A stretch of 64,000 bases of DNA from Capra hircus (GCF_001704415.2 NC_030811.1:53619591-53683590), one strand, 5' to 3'. Numbered from the stretch's first letter, positions 10,931-22,220 are shown. The notes: generated by a model not told the origin, from the letters alone. Numbers and translations are program-made.

Positions 10931-11303
10931 AGAAGTAACCGGAACTCGAAAGAACACTGGAATACTCTAAGTGGCAGCCGCTACTCCAGAGCTGAGATGA
11001 AGTGCTCAAGGATGAACCCCTCTTCCCTCCAAACCCCTACACCTTGTTGGAAGGGACATGGCTGGGACCCACTAGTAGGCAGAGAACTCACATCAATGAA
11101 ACTTGGTGGAAATCCACCTGCTAGAACTGGTTTCTGTGAGCCAATTGGTACTAAAGCATTAATCACTAAATTCTTTGAATAGCATGGGTAAAAATATAAG
11201 TGATACCACTGTGTTAACACAGTATATGACAAAATTGGTATTTCTGTAGGCTGGGCTACATTTATTTCAAGAGGGCAACTCCTTGCCTATAAAGCGCCCA
11301 TGA

Positions 11304-11530
11304 AAGCTTTCCAGGTGGCCCTAGTAGTAAAGAACCTGCCTGCCAATGCAGGAGAAAGAAGAGACTCAGGTTTGATCCCTGGGTCAGGAAGATCCCCTGG
11401 AGGAGGGCATGGCAACACACTCCAGTATTTTTGTCTGGAGAATCCCCATGGATAGAAGAGCCTAGAGGGCTACCAGTTCATAGGGTCACAAAGAGTTGGA
11501 CACGACTGAAGTGACTTAGCACACACACAC
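11304..11530 (+). mobile_element. Bov-tA SINE with CA tail
   Basis: Sense copy with an 11-12 base insertion in the head ('gagaaagaagagactcaggt') and a terminal (CA)n tract at 11520-11530. Such tracts seed microsatellites at SINE 3' ends. Confidence 0.9.
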
Positions 11531-11714
11531 GCAGGCAAAGTGCCAGTCAGAGTTAGAAAAAGTTGCTATTTCCTCTGGGTGGACTTTGGCCCAATCACAC
11601 TCCGTGGCAGCTACCCTGGTCCAGTAAATGACCTACACAGCCTTATACAGCAGCTGTGAATCCATGAACAGATGGAACTATGCTCTGAAGGTGATGGGCT
11701 TGGGTAAAGGACAG

Positions 11715-11860
11715 GCCTGCCTGACTGAAGGGAAACCCGGGTTCTAGACCCACCTTTCAAACCAGTAACTGTGTGGTCTCAGGCAAATCACTTAATTGCT
11801 CTGGGCTTTCATTTTCTTATCTGTAAAATAAGAAGTTCAGATACTTCAAGTTCAAGATAC
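11715..11860 (+). repeat. MIR remnant
   Basis: Central MIR block: 'ctgtgtggtctcaggcaaat' then 'ttcttatctgtaaaataag', in sense order. Confidence 0.7.
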
Positions 11861-12071
11861 TTCAAGAACTTCTGTTCTTATAGTGTCTATGTAAGAGAAG
11901 TGGTGTTTACTTTTATATTAAAAACAGACCAGATCTCCAATGACATGCAAAAGTAGGGTTGCAATCAACACTGTGTACCCTTACCATTGATATGATGTTT
12001 TTCTGGCCTGTGATCAGATCTATCGATACCAGATCTTCCAGCTAACTTGAAATTCCTCCTTTGCATGTATG

Positions 12072-12293
12072 CATGCATGCTCAGGCGCTTCAGTTGTGTC
12101 CCACTCTTTGCAACCCCACGGCCTATAGCCTACCAGGCTCCTCTGTCCATGGGGATTCTCTAGGCCAGAATACTAGAGTGGGTTTCCATGTCCTCCTCCA
12201 GGGGATCTTCCCCACCAGGGATCAAACCCGAGACACTGTGTCTCCTGCATTGGCGGGTGGATCCTTTACCACAAACGCCGCTTGGGAAGCCCG
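12072..12293 (-). mobile_element. Bov-tA SINE
   Basis: Antisense copy with a near-perfect 17-bp target-site duplication: CCTCCTTTGCATGTATG before (12057-12071 region) and CCTCCTCTGCATGTATG after (12296-12310 region). The tail side carries a small GCAT repeat. Confidence 0.92.
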
Positions 12294-12504
12294 CCTCCTC
12301 TGCATGTATGTCATAAATAGACATATAATTCCTACTGTTCCTTCAAGTGTTAACAGTGACATTGGTTGCTTCAATAAGAGCCCCCAAGATAGAGTTAGAT
12401 ACCCTCATCTGTGTCCCTGCTGAGGACACACAGACTCTGGCCACAGTCTCATCCCAAGGACAGTATGTTCACCATCTCCACCACCAGATGGGAATCTCTT
12501 AAAA

Positions 12505-12740
12505 GGGAGGGACTCTGATTTATGCTGGCTCTGCTGTGGCCAGCACAGTGCTTAGCACATAGCATTCATTAAATATTTGTTAAGCCGATGAGGACTTAAA
12601 TCAAGCTTCTTGCTGGAGAAGTGAAATAATATAGTAGTTAAGACAGTGGATTCTGAAGTCAGATGAGTTGGATTTAAATCCTAGCTTTTCTATTTACTGT
12701 CTGTGCACCTATGTGAGTTATACAACCTGCCATGCTTTAA
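12505..12740 (+). repeat. L2 3' end followed by a MIR remnant
   Basis: 12505-12590 shows the L2 terminal block 'cagtgcttagcacatag' followed by 'ttcattaaatatttgtt'. 12610-12740 shows a MIR 5' half, 'gtagttaagacagtggattc' then 'aaatcctagcttttctattt'. Confidence 0.65.
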
Positions 12741-12769
12741 TGTTTGCGGTTATTTGTTTTGTTTTGTGT

Positions 12770-13320
12770 TTTTTAATCCCAACATTGAGTTATAATTGGT
12801 ATATAACATTATATTAGTTTAAGGTGGACAATACGATGATTCAATAGATTTATATATTGTTAAATGGTCACCACAATAACATTAGTTAACACTTACCATC
12901 TCACATAGTTACAATATTTTCCTGTGATGAGAACTTTTAAGATCTGCTCTCTTAGCAATTTCTAAATATACAGTGTGGTGTTGTTACCTACAGTCATCAT
13001 TCTGTACATTGCAGCCCCAGGACTTACTCATCTTACCTTTTTGACCACCTTCCTCCATTTTCCTCACCCTCTGTGGCAACTACCAGTCTATTCTATCTAT
13101 TCTGCCAATCTATTCAGTTTGTTTTAGATTTCATCTACAGAAGAGAATGACAACCCACTCCAGTATTTTTGCCTGATAACTCCCATGGACAGAGGAGCCT
13201 GGCAGGCTACAGTCCATGGGTTTGCGAGTCAGACATGACTTAGAGACTAAACGACAACAATGACAAGTGAGATTATAGTATTTGTCTTTCTGTGTGATTT
13301 ATTTTACTTTACATTCTTTA
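12770..13320 (-). repeat. L1 3' UTR, antisense, split by a SINE
   Basis: Antisense match to an old L1 3' UTR: 'gagttataattggtatataa', 'gatgagaacttttaagatct' and 'attgcagccccaggactta' in order. It resumes after the inserted SINE with 'tatagtatttgtctttctgt'. The insertion shows the L1 is the older of the two. Confidence 0.65.
13138..13264 (+). mobile_element. Bov-A SINE fragment inside L1
   Basis: 5'-truncated sense copy from 'gaatgacaacccactccagt' to 'agacatgacttagagactaa'. The L1 sequence continues on both sides. Confidence 0.85.
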
Positions 13321-14689
13321 CCTTCAAGAATGATTGAATCCAATTCATTGATTCGTTTAGAAAGTTGCGTGGGAAGTATACAGAACTGACCTCCTCATAT
13401 GGGAAACTCTTAATAAACATTAGCCTACTAATTATTGTCACCAATATTCAATTCGACTCATGTAACATTTATGGAAGGAAGTTGGAAGGTAAAATGCATC
13501 TTGTCCCAGGTTCTTCAAAACTTTAAAGAAGACAACTGGAGCAGTTTAAAAGTTCAAAGCCTTTCCTATAATTTTATAAATCCAAAAGTGCTCATACCAA
13601 CTCACTCTGTCAGCTGATCATAATCTGAAATAGCAGTCAGTTTTAGAATGATTTACATATTAGAAGACTCACAGATGTAAGGTCCCTTCCTTGTCTGGAA
13701 AGAACAGCTGTTCCCACTCTTCAGCTACTGTCATTGTTATACTCTTCCAAGTCATGCTTTTATTTTTGCTGATATTTTCCTTTTCATGTTGTTAATACAG
13801 ATTGATCATGAATCCTTTAGAAAATACTTCACAAAACTTTCTTATAAGAAGTGCTTATACACCCAGAGTAAGCACTTCTGGGTGTATGTTCTTCCAATAA
13901 GTTTTAGTGCAGGTCTTATAGGTGTGAGTTTGTGTGTGTGTTTAAAAATCCTGAGACAAAGTTTTATTTTAAATTTTTCCCCATTTGCAGCCACTTACTA
14001 TCACCGACCCACATTAATAACTCTGAATAGTACAGAATAGGTGAAGAATGGTGGAGAACAAGGGGTTACCACTGATCTAAAATGATTTTGTCATACTAGT
14101 TGTGTTCCTTTTGAGATCAGCCCCTATGAAGCCTCTCTGCATTGCTTAACCCCGTTGACCAATGTCCTACCTGCAATGTTTCTATTAGTGGCTATGACTC
14201 AACCTGCTCCCGAATTTCTTCTCACGCCCTTGCTGTTCTTCCTTCAGTATTCTTAATCCCTCAGGCCAGAAAACTAGAACTCATCCTTGGTTCTTCCTTC
14301 TTCCTAACTCACTGGCTCTCTTCATCGAATCGATCGGGCTGTTCTGTATTTTTAGTAAACTCTTTCAAATCTGTCCACCTCTCTCCATTTCCCACCACAC
14401 ACAGAATCGAAGGCACCGTTGCTTCTTCCCCTGGCCCAGCCCAGCGGCCCGCTCTCTGGTCACCTCTCTGTGTCCACTCCTGCCCCCTCCTGTAACTTGT
14501 TCCCAGCCCACTACTGAACTGAACTCTGTAAAGAGTAAGATTTCAAAACTCTTTAAGCTAGAAAGCTAATCCAGTATCTCCTTCCCCTGGTTAACTTTCT
14601 CTGATGTATCATGAAGCAATACTCTCCAGATAGAATTCTAAACCATTAAAAGTGCTTTAAGATTTTAAGTTTAATTAGGTCCTATTTGT
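13321..14689. other. Intergenic, with old repeat traces and an interlocked inverted repeat
   Basis: No gene. 13848-13886 holds two overlapping inverted repeats (see findings). 13928-13942 is a short (TG)n. 14140-14500 is pyrimidine-rich and resembles an old L2-like block ('tcatccttggttcttccttc'), but weakly. Confidence 0.4.
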
Positions 14690-14970
14690 TTTTATTTTTC
14701 TCACTCTAGGAAGTGGATCAAAAAAGATATCACTGCAATGTACATCAAAAGCTGTTCTGTTTTTCTCTAAGAGTTTTATAGTATCTGGCCTTACATTTAG
14801 GTCTTTGATCCATTTTGAGTTTATTATTTTATGTATGGTATTAGGGTGTATTCTATTTTCATTCTTTTACATGTAGTTTTCCCAGCACCATTTAATGAAA
14901 AATGTCTTTTCTCTATTGATATTCCTCCTTTCTTTGTCATAGATTTATTGACCATAGGTGCATGGCTTTA
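14690..14970 (-). repeat. L1 ORF2-region fragment, antisense
   Basis: Antisense L1 pattern 'ggtctttgatccattttgag', 'cccagcaccatttaatgaaa' and 'tttctttgtcatagatttat', a well-known order in mammalian L1. It is truncated at 14970, where a poly(T) of another L1 begins. Confidence 0.7.
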
Positions 14971-15325
14971 TTTTTTTTTTTTTTTGGATTATAGTTTATT
15001 TAAAATGTTGTCTTAGTTTCCAGTGTATAGCAAAGTGATTCAGTAATACATATACAAATACTCATTTTTTTTCAGATTCTTTTCTTATATACGTTATCAC
15101 AGAATATTGAGGAGAGTTCCCTATGCTATATACAAGGGCCTTGCTGGCAATCTATCTTAAATATAATAGTGTGTGTATGTTAATCCCAAGCTCCTGATTT
15201 ATCCCTCCCCCACATTTCTCCTTTGGTCTCCATAAATTTGTTTCCAGTATCCATAAGTCTGTTTCTGTTTTGTAAATAAGTTCATTTATATCTGTTATTA
15301 AAGCAGATTCCACATACAAAAAAAT
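14971..15325 (-). mobile_element. Younger L1 3' end, antisense
   Basis: Starts with a T tract (the poly(A) tail on the opposite strand) and continues with 'agcaaagtgattcagtaata' and 'ttccctatgctatatacaag', typical of the artiodactyl L1 3' UTR. Because its poly(T) abuts the older L1 piece, it probably inserted into that copy. Confidence 0.7.
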
Positions 15326-15682
15326 AAATAAGTGTTTTAATCATCCTGCTCCAGAAATGAAGAGGATGAGCCAAAGTAGAAACAACACCCACTTGTGGAT
15401 GTGTCTTGTGGTTAAAGTAAAGTCAGATGCTATAAAGAACAATATTGCATAGGAACCATGAATCAAGGTAAATTGGAAGTAGTCAAACAGGAGATGGCAA
15501 GAGTGAACACTGACATTTTAGGAATCAGTAAATTAAAATGGATTGGTACGGGTGAATTTAATTCAGATGACCATTATATCTACTACTGGTGGGCAAGAAT
15601 CCTTTAGAAGAAATGCAGCAGCCCTTATAATCAACAAAACAGTCCAAAATGCAGTACTGGGGTACAATCTCAAAAATGACAC

Positions 15683-15946
15683 ATGATCTTGGTTTGTTTC
15701 CAAGGCAAACCATTCAATATCACAGTAATCCAAGTCTGTGCCCCAACCACTAATGCTGAAGAAGTTGAAGTTGAACGGTTTTACAAATACCTACAAGACC
15801 TTCTGAAAGAGATGGGAATACCAGACCACCTGATCTGCCTCTTGAGAAACCTGTATGCAGGTCAGGAAGCAACAGTTAAAACTGGACAGGAAACAACAGA
15901 CTGGTTCCAAATAGGAAAAGGAATACGTCAAGGCTGTATATTGTGA
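15683..15946 (+). pseudogene. Chimeric BovB frame: endonuclease end joined to RT piece
   Basis: An 87-codon open frame starts in the outer BovB endonuclease region (VIQVCAPTTNAEE near its 5' part) and passes in frame at 15806 into the inner BovB RT region (KEMGIPDHLICLLRNLYAG). The join was made by the nested insertion. It is not an ancestral protein and is unlikely to be translated. Confidence 0.75.
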
Positions 15947-16844
15947 CCCTGCTTATTTAACTTATATGCAGAGTACATCATGCTAAACGCTGGGCTGGAA
16001 GAAGCACGAGCTGGAATCAAGATTGCCGGGAGAAATATCAATAACCTCAGATATGCAGATGACACCACCCTTATGGCAGAAAGTGAAGAGGAACTAAAAA
16101 GCCTCTTGATGAAAGTGGAAGAAGAGAGTGAAAAAGTTGGCTTAAAGCTCAACATTCAGAAAACGAAGATCATGGCATCTGCTGATCCCATCACTTCATG
16201 GGAAATAGATGGGGAAACAGTGGAAACAGTGTCAGACTTTATTTTTTGGGCTCCCAAATCACTGCAGATGGTGATTGCAGCCATGAAATTAAAAGACACT
16301 TACTCCTTGGAAGGAAAGTTATGACCAACCTAGATAGTATATTGAAAAGCAGAGACATTACTTTGCCAACAAAGGTCCATCTAGTCAAGGCTATGGCTTT
16401 TCTAGTGGTCAGGTATGGATGAGAGAGTTGGACTGTGAAGAAAGCTGAGTGCCAAAGAATTGATGCTTTTGAACTGTGATGTTGGAGAAGACTCTTGAGA
16501 GTCCCTTGGACTGCAAGGAGATCCAACCAGTCCGTTCTGAAGGAGATCAGTCCTGGGTGTTCATTGGAAGGAATGATGCTGAAGCTGAAACTCCAGTACT
16601 TTGGCCACCTCATGAGAAGAGTTGACTCATTGGAAAAGACCCTGATGCTGGGAGGGATTGGGGGCAGGAGGAGAAGGGATCGACAGAGGATGAGATGGCT
16701 AGATGGCATCACCAACTCGATGGACATGAGTTTGAGTGAACTCTGGGAGTTGGTGATGGACAGGGAGGCCTGGCGTGCTGTGACTCATGGGGTAACAAAG
16801 AGTCAGACGCAGCTGAGCTACTGGACTGAACTGAACTGAACTGA
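15806..16844 (+). mobile_element. Inner BovB, 5'-truncated, nested in the outer copy
   Basis: About 1.04 kb. It begins abruptly in the reverse-transcriptase region ('aaagagatgggaatacc') and ends in the pentameric (CTGAA)n tail typical of BovB. A 13-bp target-site duplication, ACAAGACCTTCTG, lies at 15793-15805 and 16845-16857, and the outer BovB reads on without loss across it. The YADD catalytic motif is at 16052-16063. In-frame stops (for example at 15944) make it inactive. It matches the consensus better than the outer copy, so it is younger. Confidence 0.93.
15980..16324 (+). pseudogene. BovB reverse-transcriptase fragment (inner copy)
   Basis: 114 codons including RYADDTTLMAE, the catalytic RT motif, followed by the thumb-like segment LKLNIQKTKIMAS. 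The frame is broken upstream by a stop and downstream by a frameshift near 16250. It is a fossil of RTE-clade RT. Confidence 0.85.
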
Positions 16845-17372
16845 ACAAGACCTTCTGGAACTAAAACCAAAAAAAAATGTCCTTTTCATCATAGGAGACT
16901 AGAATGCAATAGTAAGAAGTCACGGGATACCTGGATTAACAGGCAAGTTTGGCCTTGGAATACAATATGAACGAGGGCGAAGGCTAATAGAGTTTTGTCA
17001 AAAGAATGCACTGGTCATAGCAAACGTTCTCTTCCAACAACACAAGAGATGACTCAACACATAAATCACCATATGGTCAATACTGAAACCAGATTGATTA
17101 TATTCTTTGCAGCCAAAGATAAAGAAGCTCTTTACAGTCAGCAAAAAAAAAAAAAAGACCAGGAGCTGACTGTGGTTCAGATCATGAACACGTTATTGCA
17201 AAATGCAGACTTAAATTGAAGAAAGTAAGGAAATGTGAAAGCCAGTAGGCCATTCAGGTATGACCTAAATCAAATTCCTTACTATTATACAGTGGAAGTT
17301 ACAAATAGATTCAAGGGACTGGATTTGATAGAGTGCCTGGGGAACAAAGGATGGAGGTTCATAACATTGCAC

Positions 17373-17564
17373 AGAAAGTGAAGTGAAAGTCTCTCAGTCA
17401 TGTCCAACTCCTTGTGGCCCCATGGACTATACACTCCATGGAATTCTCCAGGCCAAAATACTGGAGTACGTAGGCATTCCTTTCTCCAGGAAATCTTTCC
17501 AACCCAGGGATTGAACCCAGGTCTCCCATTCTGCAGGTGGATTCTTTACCATCTGAGCTCCCAA
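17373..17564 (-). mobile_element. Bov-tA SINE inside the outer BovB
   Basis: Antisense copy from 'gtgaagtgaaagtctctcag' to 'ttctttaccatctgagctcc'. BovB sequence ends at 'ttgcacag' before it and resumes at 'gaaatgcaaaaaggcaaaat' after it. Confidence 0.9.
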
Positions 17565-17761
17565 GAAAAAGAAATGCAAAAAGGCAAAATGGTTGTCTAA
17601 GGAGGCCTTACAAATAGCTGAGAAAAGAAGAGAAGCAAAAGGCAAAGGAGAAAAGGAAAGATATGCCCATCTGAATGCAGAGTTCCAAAGAATAGCAAGG
17701 AGAGATAGATAAGAAAGACTTCCTAAGTGATCAATGCAAAGAAATAGAGGGAAACAATAAA

Positions 17762-18115
17762 ATGGGAACAACGAGAGATCTTTTCAAGAATATCAGAGAT
17801 ACCAAGGGAACATTTCAAGCAAAGATGGGCACAATAAAGGATAGAAATGGTGTGGACCTAACAGAAGCAAAAGATATTAAGAGATGGCAAGAATACACAG
17901 AAGAAATATATTTAAAAAGTATTAATGACCCAGATAACCACGATGGTGTGATCCCTCACCTAGAGCCACACATCCATGAGGGCAGAGTCAAGTGGGCCTT
18001 AGGAATAATCACTATGAACAAAGCTAGTGGAGATGATGGAATTCCAGCTGAGCTATTTCAAATCCTAAAAGGTGATGCTGTTAAAGTGCTGCACTCAATA
18101 TGCCAGCAAATTTGA
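17762..18115 (+). pseudogene. BovB linker and RT N-terminal fragment (outer copy)
   Basis: 117 codons covering the region between endonuclease and RT, with ASGDDGIPAELFQILKGDAV and LHSICQQI, the typical opening of RTE-clade RT. A stop follows directly where the consensus has tryptophan. Confidence 0.85.
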
Positions 18116-18612
18116 AAAACTCAGCAATGGCCCCTGGAAAAGGTCAGTTTTCATTCCAATTCCGAAGAAAGGCAATGCCAAAGAATGCTCAAACTACCTC
18201 ATAATTGCACTCATTTCAGTATTGACCATATGGTGATTTACGTGCTAGCAAGATAATGCTTAAAATCCTTCAAGCTAGGCTTCAGTAGGATGTGAACCAA
18301 GAACTTTCAGATGTACAAGCTGGATTTAGAAAAGGCAGATGAACCAGAGATCAAATTGTCAACATCAGCTGGATCATAGAAAAAGCAAGAGAGTTCCAGA
18401 AAAACATCTACTGCTACTTCATCAGCAATGCTAAAGCTTTTGACTGTGTGGATCACAACAAACAGTGGAATACTCTTAAAGAGATGGGAATACCAGACCA
18501 CCTTACCTGTCTCCTGAGAAACCTGTATGTGGGTCAAGAAGCAACAGTTAGAACAGGACAGAAAACAACAGACTGGTTCTAAACTGGGAAAGGAGTTTGT
18601 CAAGGCTGTATA

Positions 18613-18873
18613 TTGTCACCCTGCTTATTTAACTTATATGCAGAGTACATCAAGCAAAATGCCAGGCTGGATAAAGCACAAGCTGGAATCAAGATTGCCA
18701 GGAGAAATATCAACAACCTCAGATATGCAGATGACACCACCCTAATGGCAGAAAGTGAAGAGGAACTAAAGAGCCTCTTGATGAAGGTGAAAGAGGAGAG
18801 TGAAAAAGCTGGCTTAAAACTCAACATTCAAAAAACTAAGAGCATGGCATCCAGTCCCATCACTTCATGGTAA
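18613..18873 (+). pseudogene. BovB reverse-transcriptase fragment (outer copy)
   Basis: 86 codons with NNLRYADDTTLMAESEEEL. The upstream codon for tryptophan has become a stop (near 18580) and the downstream frame is lost at 18871. Confidence 0.85.
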
Positions 18874-19500
18874 ACAGATGAGGAAACAATGGCAATAGAA
18901 ACAGACTTTATTTTCTTGGGCTCCAAAATCACTGTGGATGGTGACTGCAGCCATGAAATTAAAAGATGCTTGCTCCTTGGAAGAAAAGCTATGACAAACC
19001 TAGACAGCATATTAAAAAGCAGAGACATTACTTTGCCAAGAAAGATCTGTATAGTCAAAGCTATGTCTTTTCCAGTAATCATTACGGATGTGAGAGCTGG
19101 ACAATAAAAAAGGCTGAGTGTCAAAGAGTAGATACCTTCGAAATGTGGTGCTGGAGAAGACTCTACAGAATCCCTTGAACAGCAAGGAGATCCAACCAGT
19201 CCATCCTAAAGGAAATCAGTCCTGAATATTCATTGGAAGGACTGATGTTGAAGCTGAAACTCCAATACTTTGGCCACCTGATGTGAAGAACTGCCTCATT
19301 GGAAAAGACCCTGATGCTAGGAAAGATTGAAGACAGGAGGAGAAGGGGATAACACAGGATGAGATGCTTGTATGGCATCACCCACTCAATGGACATGAGT
19401 CTGAGCAAACTGCAGGAGATTGTGAAGGACAGTGAAGCCTGGCGTGCTGCAGTCCATGGGGTCGCAAAGAGTCGGACATGCCTGAGCGACTAGACAGCAA

Positions 19501-19723
19501 AATCACCTTGCTGGGTCCATCCTCTGCCCACTTCCCCAGCTCTCTCTCTCCCTGCCATCCCTTCAAACACTCTCCATTCCAAGAAAGCAGGCTCATTTCA
19601 GTGCATTGACCACCATCCTCTCTTCTCCCTCCCGGTCTTACCATATGTTCTCCCCTCTGCCTTGGGTTTTCCAAGGTCTCAAGAGCTTGATGAGCCTCTT
19701 TAGTTAGACCCTTTCTTTGCAGA
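19501..19723 (-). repeat. Left arm of an inverted duplication
   Basis: The reverse complement of this stretch matches 21984-22220 at roughly 90 percent by eye, apart from two or three small indels. One identical run exceeds 30 bases. It begins exactly where the outer BovB ends. No repeat family is recognised. Confidence 0.8.
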
Positions 19724-19866
19724 CTTTCGGTGCTTTTGAAGATATTTCTGCTGCTTGAACAGCCACATGGAATGGAACTGGAGTGGAAGACTACCTTCTC
19801 TACCTCAGGTTTCCTTGTGAATAAATGCAAGTGGCGAATATCACGTCATGGTGTTTTGCTTGAACT
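19724..19866. other. Unique DNA between inverted arm and BovB tail
   Basis: Contains AATAAA near 19819. A reverse-strand open frame (19830 down to 19378) spans this DNA, the arm and the BovB end, so it is a composite. The non-repeat part resembles no family I know. Confidence 0.4.
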
Positions 19867-19968
19867 AACCAGGAGTTGGTGATGGACAGGGAGGCCTGGC
19901 GTGCTGCGGTTCATGGGGTCGCAAAGAGTCGGACATGACCGAGTGACTGAACTGAACTGAACTGAACC
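19867..19968 (+). mobile_element. BovB 3' tail, strongly 5'-truncated
   Basis: About 100 bases from 'ggagttggtgatggacaggg' to the (CTGAA)n tail. This extreme 5' truncation is typical of LINE insertion. Confidence 0.85.
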
Positions 19969-21983
19969 ACATATAAAAGCATATCTCTTAGAGATAAACT
20001 GCATAGCCCAGGGAAGCCTTAGGTAATATCAGCTGTCTATTCATACTCCTGAGTGATGGGTTGAGACTGGCCTGAAGGAAATATTCGAGCAGTCTCCTTT
20101 AAACACTCTCTGGAATGTGGAGGCTCCATTTCCTAGGAGAAAGCCAAGGGGTGTGCCTTTTGGAAAACTAGGATTACGTTCTTATTTCAAAAATTCAATG
20201 ATGGGAGACATCTTGGAGAAAAGGAGAGAACCACAGGTCCAGGGATGACAAATAAAAATAACTGGATTCTGTGTTGTCATCTATATGTTTAAGAACATAC
20301 CTTGGACCTGGGGTTAGATAATGAATGCATTTAAAGTGTTGCCAGATCCCCCAAAAGGGAGATAAAATCAGGAAGTGAAGAAGGCAGTTAGCTTAGTGGG
20401 GAAATGCAATGGGAAGTTTCAGGAATGCCTAGGGAATGGCTTAAGGTATTTATGGAGATACCACACTGTCAACAATAAAACCTCTAAAGCCCTGGGAGGG
20501 ACCATCCTCCCTGCATTTCTGACCCTAGATATGGTGGAAGGCTAGGAAGCAGCTTCATCCTGATGATCCACATGCTTTCCTCAACTTGTCCACTGCTGTA
20601 TTATTGCACATGGCGACTTTACATGAGAAAACTTTTGGAAAATCAAGGCAACCTTAGGTAACTCATTGTCAGTTCCATGGAATATGTCAACACCTATGAG
20701 CCTTGACAGACTACTTTTAGAAAGAAATCTCTCAGTCTAAGTTTGCTGAAGCATGTGTTTTGATTGAAGGTGGTTGTTCACGTCTTCATCCTTGGACATA
20801 TTCTAAGGTTCTTTTATACTGAAGCCAATTCTCAGCAATTGGAAATGTAACCTAGTGAGGGTTCCAATAGACCTGAGTTTTAAAAGAAAGCTCCCTGTCA
20901 CCCCCCTGTTGATTGTAATGAGAATATGGGGACTTGCAGATGCCCCTGACCCTGACATAGCCAAGGCTACAGGCACTAGGAATTTTTTGGAGTGAAGAAG
21001 ATCACTCTTTCCAGTCTAAAGGCATAGAGCTATGGTTTTTAGGAATGAAAGGTAGAATTTTTCCCATTGCAATTTTTAATTGTGGGGATACTTAGCTGTC
21101 TTATATCTGTAATGAAATATTTAATTTGGGGGCTAGATAACTTCAGCAAAAATCAACACTTATTGAGTACATAGTACAAGGGCTTTGGGGCAAAAAATAA
21201 AGTAGATACGGATATTTTAGTTCTTCACATATTTCATAAATTTAAACATTGACTGTGTTCTTCATTTTTTTTGATTTATCAATTTATTGAACAAAGTTTT
21301 GTTGAAATCATTCATTCTTTCGTTTATTCGGTGTGCCAGTTAGGTACCAGGCAATGAACTAAACTATAGATGTAGGAGAAAGTAAGATCTTAACCTATAC
21401 CTACTTATAATCTTACTGCAATATGGTGTAACAAACAATGATAGTTTAGAGACTGATATTGGATCATTCAGGAACCTTTCAAGACGTTTTGATGAATTAA
21501 TTTCTTTGTGAGTAAGCTGAAGGTGTTAAACATGCTCCCAACCCGACAAATCACGCCCTTTGTTTCTGGAGCAGCATACCTGCCTACTCGAGTGAATACA
21601 TAGGAGAGACCACCAGCAGAGTATGAGGTTCTGCCTCTAAACTCCTCGTGTTCGCAGAGTATCAGAGCCTGAAGCTGCCTTTGCTAGGAGCAGGAATACC
21701 CCTGAAAGTTCAAGAGTCAAACTCACTTCTCTTCAGCAAGAGAAAAACTGTTCCTTTATCCTCTCAGCTCTTTGAATTTTCAAGTACGTAGATCCACTTC
21801 CCCAGAACCACTATGCCTCCATCACAGCATCAGAGCACCAAGATGGATGAAATGTGCTATGCTGTATAATTTAACCTGGAGCAAAATCACCAACTGGCCG
21901 GACTACATTTCGACAGAATCGCCTCTCTATTACAACTGTCAGTAGGATTTCTGCTTGTAGTTCTGCGCGAGGACAGGAGATGA
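19969..21983. other. Spacer of the inverted duplication; no young repeat
   Basis: About 2 kb without any ruminant SINE or LINE. It has scattered purine-rich patches and short open frames only. No gene is recognised. Confidence 0.45.
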
Positions 21984-22220
21984 TCTGCAAAGAAAGTGTC
22001 CATCTAAAGAGGCTCATCAAGCTCTTGAGACCTTGGAAAACCTGATCTCCTAGGCAGAGGGGAGAATATATGGTAAGACCTGGTGGGAGAAGAGAGGATG
22101 GTGGCAATGCATTGAAATAAGCCTGCTTTTTTGGAATGGAGAGTGTTTGAAGGGACAGCAGGGAGAGAGAGAGAGCTGGAGAAGTGGGCAGATGGCGGAG
22201 CACCACCAGCAGGGTGATTA
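21984..22220 (+). repeat. Right arm of an inverted duplication
   Basis: Inverse of 19501-19723. Differences include an 8-base insertion near 22046 and one extra GAGA unit near 22165. On the reverse strand the arm ends in TTTCTTTGCAG, which resembles a splice acceptor, before sequence with no counterpart in the left arm. Confidence 0.8.

Larger units (their letters stand above)
15350..19500 (+). mobile_element. Long BovB LINE (outer copy), interrupted
   Basis: Sense BovB, an RTE-clade LINE. It starts near 15350 ('aaatgaagaggatgagcc'), runs through the endonuclease region, is interrupted at 15806-16844 by a second BovB, and resumes at 16845 with the rest of the endonuclease, the linker and the reverse transcriptase (YADD at 18724-18735). 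It ends near 19500. A Bov-tA sits at 17373-17564. Minus insertions about 2.8 kb remain, nearly full length. It has many stops and indels (for example an extra stretch near 18217-18240), so it cannot code. Its divergence and two passengers show that it is the older copy. Confidence 0.92.

Noticed and set aside
15793..15830. Internal deletion of a single BovB at 15805
   Set aside because: The missing outer sequence returns at 16845 after a target-site duplication, which shows insertion and not deletion.
17142..17155. A-run near 17145 as a retroposon tail
   Set aside because: It lies inside continuous BovB sequence where the consensus has a short A-rich stretch. No insertion ends there.
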